A stretch of DNA of 64,000 bases, taken from Naegleria lovaniensis. Lineage: Eukaryota > Heterolobosea > Eutetramitea > Acrasida > Naegleriidae. The stretch spans positions 62,001 through 126,000 of the forward strand of contig NW_025407836.1 in the NCBI RefSeq assembly GCF_003324165.1, written 5' to 3'. Positions 49,997 to 58,400 of this stretch are shown piece after piece. The notes beneath the pieces are model-generated. The model made no database searches. It worked only from the letters and a program-made list of their open reading frames with translations, and had not been told where the DNA came from. The translations under genes and the position numbers were made by a program. Every line of letters begins with the position of its first letter. Within the stretch, counting starts at the first letter, position 1.

Positions 49997-50667
49997 TTTT
50001 ATACTAGTTTCAAAAAGTGACCATCGAAATCCATAGGCCTCATTTATAAATGACGAGTTCTCCATTTCAATGATGCCGGAAGAACTGCAGGGTTTTAAAG
50101 TCATTTGATCCAATTTTGATTACTAAGGCAAGGGATAAATAGGATGATTGAGCGAAAGTAGTTGCACCTAAAAAGTTTTTCAGATTTTAGATACATGGTA
50201 TTTTGGATCAAGGTTTGGATACATCATTGACAAGTGGCATTAATTGATGCAAAACCAAAAGAAAGACAAGCTCAAAAGGTCATGTTGAAACAAAGCGAGG
50301 TTCGTTCCAAAAGCTGACAAGGACGAGTTCAAGATGATTACTTGTTATCGTAAAGCAACAGCACAACGCTTTCGTGGAATTGACCTTCTTGATCTGAAAT
50401 ACTTTGAGGATGATAAAACTTTTTCCCATTCTCCCAACACGGTACTATTTCGTGAAATACTTGTAAGTTTTAGGGTGAAAGGATTCTCTACTACAAGGTT
50501 CATGATGCACAATTTCGATTGTATATATATGGATTTTATATTAAAAGTTTAAAGTTTTTGAGAGATGTTCGTTCAACTGTTGAGTTTGAAAAGACTATCG
50601 GGATTTGAACGATTCAAATGACGTTTATGTTGTTTTCCAATTAAAAAACATGAACGCAGGAGAAAAT
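49997..50667. other. Flank of the transposon with decayed coding traces
   Basis: On the minus strand, 50065-49997 is an ATG-led open frame of 23 codons running to the transposon edge. On the plus strand, about 50240-50460 shows protein-like but frame-shifted stretches (DAKPKERQAQKVMLKQSEVRSK, then ADKDEFKMITCYRKATAQRFRGIDLLDLKYFEDDK). Read as remnants of a lost gene; nothing intact. Confidence 0.4.
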
Positions 50668-50747
50668 GAGAAAGGGCTGGTTTCGATCCAGCGACCCAGA
50701 GTTCAACAGCAGGAGTGTCTGTGCTCTCCCAACTGAGCTACCTTTCC
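50668..50747 (-). tRNA. tRNA-like sequence, anticodon unresolved (probable pseudogene)
   Basis: An 80-nt sequence with acceptor GGAAAGG/CCTTTCT, canonical TA linker and D arm GCTCAGTTGGGAGAGC, and a T arm GCTGG-ATCGAAA-CCAGC. The T loop has A54 and A60, as in eukaryotic initiator tRNA, but there is no CAT anticodon. The anticodon arm (CAGAC...CTCTG) has a mismatch, a loop about eight nt too long and no U33 in the expected place. Either it has a short intron with unusual pairing or it has decayed. It lies just upstream of a broken F-box copy. Confidence 0.5.
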
Positions 50748-50768
50748 CAAAGATTTTTTTAAACATTT

Positions 50769-51535
50769 TGGAGTTCATTGCAGTGATGATCAATCAACAA
50801 TAATTATCATTGGATTCAGTTTTCTTGATTATGGAATTTCTTCCATTGTCTGATATTCATCAAATGTTACTTGTTTGTAAATCATGGAATCATCTTGAAA
50901 AATTTGAAATTTTCTGGAAACAAACTTTCTCCTTATTTGAAAAGTCATGAAAGAAAATATGAAAGTTTATTGAAAAGTTCTCCTTCCAAGCATCATACCA
51001 TTGTTTATAACACATTGATTGGGCAATTAAAGAAACTTTATGAATTACACATCATCAAAGAAAGAGCTGTGAATCGAGAAAAATTCATTCAATACATGGA
51101 ACAAGAAGAAGATTCAGAAATGAATATTTTTTTAAAACAACAAATCATTGAACAAGGTATTGCAAGCCTCACGCTCAGACTTAACCATTCAACAATTGAC
51201 AGAATACATTTCTACTACCATGATTGAGATCATTCAGATGGAAAGTAAATGTGGTAGTGAGTTATGCACTAATTTTCACGCGTTTCAAGCCCTTGGACTT
51301 GGAAGTGAAATTTATTAAGCAACTTGTTTCAGCTGCTCGAAATTGGCAATTACCACCACTAATACCACAACGAATGATGCACAACGCTTGTCATTCTCTT
51401 CCAATGTTCAAAACATGATCCTGCCACAACAACAACAACATGATGAAAGAAATTCCGACGATCCTTCCACATTCATGAATTATGAAGAGAACAGTGATCC
51501 CTATTTACTTGGAATTTACAAGCTTTTAAATTAAG
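50769..51535 (+). pseudogene. Truncated F-box gene copy (paralogue of the gene at 32-34 kb)
   Basis: Matches the start and end of the F-box gene at 34203-32221. The 5' part keeps the F-box region at DNA level with two small deletions and frame breaks, then YLKSHERKYESLLKSSPSKHHTIVYNTLIGQLKK, nearly identical to the parent. After QEEDSE about 400 parental codons are missing; similarity resumes with IFTRFKPLDL and DDPSTFMNY near the end. Several stops and frameshifts interrupt it. The high identity of the 5' part suggests a fairly recent duplication. Confidence 0.88.
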
Positions 51536-52266
51536 GATTTACAGGACCATATTGAGAGCGATTAATTCTACCTCTTCAAAACTATACTACAGTGATAGTA
51601 TCATTAATATTATGATTGGTAAACGCTTCGACATGTTGTTCGGTCAATTCTGGCGGGAATTTTTCACCTTAATGCTCCTCAACAATAATAATCGTTGAGT
51701 TTTTTACAAACCACATGGTAAGGGTTATTACAAGATTTTAAATCATGTACCTATGAACAGATTCCTTGTATGGGTGAGCAAGCCAAGCAATCTCTTTGAT
51801 CAGCAAAAACAATCTCTTACACTCTTCAGTGTGCCGGATGTGGAGGGCAGCAGATTGCTGTTTGGTGCTTGCTCGAGTGGCTGCCTGAAACATCCTTTTT
51901 ATTATTTCCGTTGGATTTTTTCTATTTTATTGAAGAAGAGGTTGATAAATTCATGGATCCAAAACCATTCCACATTGGGAATGAAATCTCAAAAATCTTT
52001 CACAAATTCTCTTTCATCACACATTTTAAAAAAATGAGAGATTCCAGAAACCCACGACCATGAATAATAATTGAAAATTACAACAACATTTGAAATTAAC
52101 ACTAACCTTGATGACAAAAACAATAATTGAAATTTACAACAATATTTACACTAACTTTGATGATATGAACCACCTTTAACTGTACTAATTGCACACACAG
52201 CCATGAATAACGTTTGAATTTTCGAACAAATAAACGCATGGACAGTGATTATTAAAAAAAAAAAAA
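51536..52266. other. Decayed sequence with tandem repeats before a membrane-protein gene
   Basis: About 51760-52050 holds protein-like fragments in two frames (for example EWLPETSFLLFPLDFFYFIEEEVDKFMDPKPF), probably a dead gene. A 23-bp segment (A-tract, ATG and the codons for MRDSR) occurs at 52028-52050 and again at 52261-52283. Between them lie two diverged units of about 56 bp (AATAATTGAAA-TTACAACAA... at about 52066 and 52122). Confidence 0.5.
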
Positions 52267-52283
52267 ATGAGAGATTCCAGAAA
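52028..52283 (+). repeat. Direct 23-bp leader repeat, copies 233 bp apart
   Basis: Copies at 52028-52050 and 52261-52283 are identical: seven A, ATG, then GAGATTCCAGAAA. The second is the start of the membrane-protein ORF. The first is followed by only a few codons. This looks like a tandem duplication of a gene's 5' end. Confidence 0.7.
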
Positions 52284-53085
52284 TCGAATCACTTTACTCC
52301 CGCATCAACAACGAGAAGGTTTCTCCTTTGATGATCTCATCAATGAGAGTGAAGATTATTATGCAAAATTTGGGTTAGCACGAGGATCTTCTCAAAATAA
52401 TAACACGATGGATGATACTGCCAGTGAATCCTCTCATTTGATGGAACGAAATCAATCTCGACAATTATCAAGACGGAAACGATGGTTCCGAAAATTGATC
52501 GGTTTCATTATTATGATTTCATTTATTTGTGGATGTGTATTATTGGCTGTTGGATTATTGTTGGGACTTTTAATTAATATTGGAGTGGTGGATGCGTTTT
52601 GTAACATGCAATTTGAGTTTACAAAACCACAAGGAAATAGTTCTGTGAGTGCTATGGATGTATTTGGAAAGATTAAGACACAGGCAGAAATTCCTCCGTA
52701 CTATTTGACGTATGCTTTTAGTAATAATTACACGATTGGATGTTTTTACCGACCGAAAGTGTTTGGTGTAAGTGGTAAATTGGGTCTGTAATATTTAGGA
52801 ACAATTTGTGATATATCATTGTCCACAAATGAATTAACAAATTATTGATGATTTTTATTGAATACTTGAATGTAAAATTATGGAATGAATGAATAGGATG
52901 TTGCACAATTGAATTTCACAATTTTTGAGAGCAGCATGAACAAAATTATTGTCAATGCCTCATCTCACTCTGAGAAAGGTCAAGCTTTTGATTTTGGACA
53001 AAACTATTTAAATATCAAGTCACTCATGGATAAGACAGGTCTGGGCAATGATTATTTGCAGACCATTATCAGTGGTTGTCGGTAG
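52267..53085 (+). CDS. Type II membrane protein, probably a decaying family member
   Basis: Exons 52267-52767 and 52897-53085 (GTAAGT donor), 229 residues, ATG after a long A-tract. A cytoplasmic N-terminus with acidic and basic parts (RRKRWFRKL) leads to one membrane helix (about 78-103, FIIMISFICGCVLLAVGLLLGLL), then an ectodomain. The stop at 53083 cuts the ectodomain; coding-like sequence continues in another frame straight afterwards (LDKLLPMMNVTKNST...). So the gene is either frame-shifted here or has an exon I cannot place. Family unknown. Confidence 0.45.
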
Positions 53086-53620
53086 GGTTGGACAAATTAT
53101 TGCCTATGATGAATGTCACAAAAAATTCAACAGTAAACTGTTGTCAATTTCCAACATTATATGAACATACATATTTCCATGTTGAAACTTGGCAATTCTG
53201 TGGATATTTAAGTGGATTATCATAATGGATTGTTCAATCTTCTCGAGTTGATTCAAGATAATTCAAAATAATCTCTGAGCGAATACTACAGCATTTACCA
53301 TGCGAAGGTTTTTCGATGATTTCTTGATTTTTTCACATAGTGATCACGTTAACAAATACAGTCCTATTCGGAGCTACAAATTGAACATTGGATGCTCAAT
53401 AAATCAAGATGGTATTCGCTGTATATTGTTGAGAATATCAACCAACCTGCCTTATCCATGTTTGGCAATGAAACCCCAAAGTTAAATTATTGGAATGCCA
53501 TTTTCATCCTTATTTCAAACAAAGGAAACTATTGATCGAATTATCAAATCACAAAAGGCAACGAGAGAAGTGTTAGAAGTAGAGGTAAAATATTCTCAGA
53601 ATTGACCAAATTCAAAACCT
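53086..53620 (+). pseudogene. Frame-shifted continuation of the membrane-protein gene
   Basis: Protein-like sequence continues in shifted frames: LDKLLPMMNVTKNSTVNCC to about 53225, then stretches such as FFDDFLIFSHSDHVNKYSPIRSYKLN (53300-53485) and MPFSSLFQTKETIDRIIKSQ to about 53605. Each is interrupted by stops. I read it as the broken 3' part of the gene starting at 52267. Confidence 0.45.
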
Positions 53621-53675
53621 TTCCTTAAACTCATTTTCCATCACTAAGAAGAGAGAAGTATTAGCTTGTGCATAA

Positions 53676-55298
53676 TTAGACAGTGGTCACATTCTTCAAC
53701 CATTCACTATTAGCAATATGTTTGACACCTTCATTGCCAATTTCATTGCCACCCAAATCCAAGGAAGACAAGTTTTTCAACCATTCACTATCAGCAATAT
53801 ATTTTACGCCTTCACTGCCAATTTCATTATAAGCCAGATTCAAAGAAGTCAAATTCTTCAAACATTCACTTGTAGCAATATATTTGACGCCTTCACTGTC
53901 AATTCTACCGCATGCCAGATCCAAAGAAATCAAATTCTTCAAACACTCACTCGTGGCAATATATTTGACACCTTCACTGTCAATTCTATTGTAACCCAGA
54001 TTCAAAGAAGTCAAATTCTTCAACCATTCGCTCGTAGCAATACATTTAACACCTTCATTGTCAATTTCATTGCTACCCAGATCCAAAGAAGACAAGTTTT
54101 TTAACCATTCACTATCAGCAATATATTTGACACCTTCACTGCCAATTTCGTTGTATGTCAGATCTAAAGAAATCAAATTCTTCAACCATTCACTCGTAGC
54201 AATATATTTGACACCTTCGCTCTCAATTCTATTGTAACCCAGATTCAAAGAAGTCAAATTCTTCAACCATTCACTCATGGCAATATATTTGACACCTTCA
54301 CTCTCGATTCTATTGTATGTCAGATCTAAATAAATCAAATTCTTCAACCATTCACTCGTAGCAATATATTTAACACCTTCATGGTCAATTCTATTGTTGC
54401 TAAGGCTTAAAGAAGTCAAATTCTTCATTGATTCACTTGCAGCAATATATTTGGCACTTTCGCTGCCAATTTCATTGTGTCTCAGATTTAAATAAATCAA
54501 GTTTTTCAACCATTCGCTCATAGTAATATATTTGACGCCTTCATTGTCAATTCTATTGTAAGCCAGATTCAAAGAAGTCAAATTCTTCAAACATTCGCTC
54601 GTAGCAATATATTTGACACCTTCATTGTCAATTCCATCGCATGCCAGATCTAAAGAAGTCAAGTTTTTCAACCATTCGCTCGTAGCAATATATTTGACGC
54701 CTTCATTGCCAATTCTATTGCTACCTATACCCAAAGAAATTAAATTCTTCAACCATTCGCTCATAGCAATATATTTAACACCTTCACTGTCAATTCTATT
54801 GTAACCCAGATTCAAAGAAGACAAGTTTTTCAACCATTCGCTCATGGCAATATATTTGACACCTTCATTGTCAATTTCATTGCTACCAAGATCCAAAGAA
54901 ATCAAATTCTTCAACCACTCACTCGTAGCAATATATTTAACATCTTCACGGCCAATTCCATTACTATCCAGATTCAAATAAGTCACATTCTTCAAACGTT
55001 CACAACTAGATAAAAGTAAAATTGATTCACGAACTTGTTTGAGGGGATTTTCTACAAATGATAATGAGAGAGGAATTTGAAATGATACTTGTCTCCATTG
55101 TTTTGAAATTTTCATACAAACTTGAGTAATAAACATTGATTCAAGGAAATGAAGAATTTCAAAAATAATATCATCAATGAATGGTCCATTGATCTTGTTG
55201 GAATTTGTCGGAGAGGTATCATCCGTATCAATACAACAGGATGATGAATTTGTTGATTCAAACGTTTCAACAGATGGTAGGATTGTTCTGTGCATCAT
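53676..55298 (-). CDS. F-box protein with 16 near-identical leucine-rich repeats
   Basis: 540 residues from ATGATG at 55298, about 20 nt after a nine-A tract; an in-frame ATG at 55352 is the alternative. The F-box-like helix region is at about residues 35-75 (FIDDIIFEILHFLESMFITQVCMKISKQWRQV). It is followed by 16 full repeats of 24 residues plus a partial one, consensus EGVKYIATSEWLKNLTSLNLGYNRIDS, the ribonuclease-inhibitor type. In DNA the repeats form a 72-bp tandem array from about 53690 to 54990 with very high similarity. The protein should form a solenoid used for substrate binding by an SCF-type ligase. No introns. It is related in design to the gene at 38.2 kb. Confidence 0.88.
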   Translation of the reverse strand: MMHRTILPSVETFESTNSSSCCIDTDDTSPTNSNKINGPFIDDIIFEILHFLESMFITQVCMKISKQWRQVSFQIPLSLSFVENPLKQVRESILLLSSCERLKNVTYLNLDSNGIGREDVKYIATSEWLKNLISLDLGSNEIDNEGVKYIAMSEWLKNLSSLNLGYNRIDSEGVKYIAMSEWLKNLISLGIGSNRIGNEGVKYIATSEWLKNLTSLDLACDGIDNEGVKYIATSECLKNLTSLNLAYNRIDNEGVKYITMSEWLKNLIYLNLRHNEIGSESAKYIAASESMKNLTSLSLSNNRIDHEGVKYIATSEWLKNLIYLDLTYNRIESEGVKYIAMSEWLKNLTSLNLGYNRIESEGVKYIATSEWLKNLISLDLTYNEIGSEGVKYIADSEWLKNLSSLDLGSNEIDNEGVKCIATSEWLKNLTSLNLGYNRIDSEGVKYIATSECLKNLISLDLACGRIDSEGVKYIATSECLKNLTSLNLAYNEIGSEGVKYIADSEWLKNLSSLDLGGNEIGNEGVKHIANSEWLKNVTTV

Positions 55299-55438
55299 CC
55301 ATCGGAGGATGAAGTATTTTTTTTTAAAACTTGCGGAAAACGACAAGCCCAATCATCAGTGAGCACACAACGTTACAGGCATAGGGCCATAAATATTGCC
55401 CACGATGAATTCCAACTGTTGTCAAGTTCCAAAACCAT

Positions 55439-58400
55439 TTATTTCGAAACAGAACTCACAAAGCTGTCAAGATTGAAACCTTGATACTGTTGTTCTTGGT
55501 CGTATTCTTCCATATTCTCCAAGACTTGACCCAAACCAGACTTTTTCGTTGGCTTTTCTAATTGTGTACCAGAAGATGACACGTCTCCGCTTCCAGAAAA
55601 ATTGAATAAATCCACTAATTGTTCAGTGTCCATCGAAGCTAGACTGCTGTTTTCAGAGTTGATCACACTCTTGGAAATGTTCAGTTTGAACTTTTGTAAG
55701 CCCATTATCTTTTCTTCGAGGGTGTTCTTTGTAATGAGTCTGTAAACATTCACAACCTTTTTTTGGCCAATTCTGTGAGCTCTATCCATAGCTTGTAAAT
55801 CATTACTTGGGTTCCAATCGTGTTCTACAAAAATCACAGTGTCTGCTCCAGTGAGATTGAGTCCAAGACCTCCAATTTTTGTTGTCAACAAGAGTACATC
55901 AATGGTTGGATCGCTGTTGAATTTTTGAACAATTTCATGACGTTTCAAGGTCTCCACATCTCCATCCAACCTCATATAAGTGACCGATGGCATGTACTTG
56001 GCAAATAGCTCATTCTGAATAATGTCCAACATTTGTTTCATTTGACAGAAAATTAACACTCTGTGTTGATTCATACTTCCTGATTCTAGTGCGTTCGTGA
56101 TACCTTCAGAAAGTCCAATTCCGCAATCATTTAACAGTTGTTTCAAAGAAAGTAACTTGGGTGATAAATTCACATCTGTCAATTCCATTCCTTGCTGCTT
56201 AATTTCTTGTGTCACGGATTGATACATGGGATGATCTGGCTCTAAAACCAAGCACGGATGGTTACAAAGCTTTCTCAAATATTTGAGTGCTTTGAAAACA
56301 TGAGAATTTTCAGAAATGTCTTTTGGCTTCTTTTCCTCTTGTTGTCCTTGTAACTCTTGAGACACCTTTGACTTTTCCTTCTTTGCAAAATATTCATACA
56401 TTTTGGATTGAATTGGTGAAAGTTCACAATAATAGTCCTGAATAATTTTCTCTGGAAGATCATGCAATACATCCTCTTTCACTCTTCTCAAGAGAAATGG
56501 TAAAACTTGTCTGTGTAAACTTTGTAAGGCAAGTGTTCCTGCAGCTTGTTCTTTTGAGTTTGCCTTTGCATCTCTACTTGATTGAATGGGTTTACTGTAT
56601 TTTGCATTAAAGTCCTTCTCAGTACCAAGAAATCCAGGCATTAAAAAGTCGAATAGTGACCATAATTCTAACACATTGTTTTGAATTGGAGTACCAGATA
56701 AGATGAGTCTATGGTTGGCTTTGATTTGTTTGACAGCTTTGGTAATTTGAGTCTTTTTGTTTTTGATAATATGTCCTTCGTCTAAAATGCAATAATTCCA
56801 ATTGTTTTGTGCAGCAACAATTTCCTTAATATCATTTCTCAACACATCATACGAAAGAATCACAATGTCATACTTGTGAAATTCAGCTCTCCAAGCTCTT
56901 CTTTGCGAAACAGAGCCAATATATTGTAGTGAGGTGAGATCTGGACAAAATTTGTTAATTTCATGGCCCCAATGTCCCAACAAGGTTGGAGGACAAACCA
57001 CCAATGAAGGTAAATGAACAAATTCAGGATTTCTCGTTTGCTGATATTGAATCTTTCTCATATGAATATCGCTGTTAATCATACATATGGTTTGTAAAGT
57101 CTTTCCAAGGCCCATATCGTCACAAAGAATGCCATGTAAATTGTATTTGTTCAAGAAGGCCAGCCATGAAACTCCATCTTTTTGATATTGTCTAAGTTCT
57201 GCATTAATCTTGATTGGAATGTCGAACGGTTCAACTTTGGTATTGTCCAAGAGTTGGTCAATAAATTTGTGTTCCTCTTCAAGTTGTTTCTCTAAGCCTT
57301 TGAGTGGAGTTGATGATTTTTCAAGAGGCAATAATTTGATTACAGTTCCGAAACAGTTGGAAGCAATCTCTCTTGTTACATCATCTTGGTCACTCATTCT
57401 TTTTAGTAAAGGAACGGCTAAGAATGCAACGGCTGGAAGCGATTTCATTTCAAGCCGAGAAAGGAAGGCGTAGATAGTTAAAGCAGCTCCTCGTCTTGAC
57501 GCTACATTGGTTGGATTGGCCAGTGATGGCAACAATTCTTGTACAAGGGCAAGAAGTGCATCGTGTTCAACATGGTAACAAATTTCAGAAATTGTCAAGG
57601 CTGAATGCTTTCTAATATCAATATCTGGATGAGTGACATAATTTCGTATGATTGCTTTCATTGCTTCAATAAGTAGATTATAAATTTTTGAGCTTACAGA
57701 AGGGACAATGGTTCTCAAAACATGAAGGGCATTCACAATCACTTTTTCTTCTGTCAACGTCGGTGTTATGTTTGGAACAGAAGGTACTACTTTTGGTGCT
57801 AAAGTGGATGGATGCACTTTCTGTAAAATAATATCAATAGATTGAACTCTCAAAGGCTCTAACTGATCAAAGAGTTGATCTTCAAATATCTTGGCGATTT
57901 CACACAAAGTCATGGCTGCTCCTCGTTGAGCCATTTGTAGTGGATCTTCTTTCAAAGAAAGACCATTAACTTGGGAGACTGCCTCCTTGATCTCGCTGAT
58001 TTCTTCTTCCTTAACAGCGCCCTTCTTTTTTCTGCCCTTCTTTTGCTTCTCTGATTCCTCTTCCAGGGCAGGTTCTTTTTGATTCTCCTTCTCAAGAGCT
58101 TTATGAACAACAAGCTGTTGAGGCATGGTCCTGCAAAGAGATTCTAACACCTTTTTCGTAATTGCTGAATTTGGAGATTTTGTAGTTGCAAAATCCTTGC
58201 AAATAAATAAAAGCTTGGCAAGAGATTTGCAAAAAAGCTGTTGCAAGGTAATGCTTGAACCTTGTGTCTCAATGGAAGGAAGTAAAATTACCATGAGAGG
58301 ACTCAATAATTCCTTTCCTGCAGAAATGTCTCCATTGAAAATAATAGCACATGACAATATGGAGAGAGCTCGATTCTTGATGGTATTCCAGTTATTGACA

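Noticed and set aside
50668-50747. Initiator tRNA-Met
   Set aside because: T loop fits, but there is no CAT anticodon, and the anticodon stem and D arm do not match initiator tRNA.
53718-54804. Plus-strand repetitive ORFs opposite the LRR gene
   Set aside because: Antisense shadows with the same 72-bp period; they do not form a sensible protein repeat.
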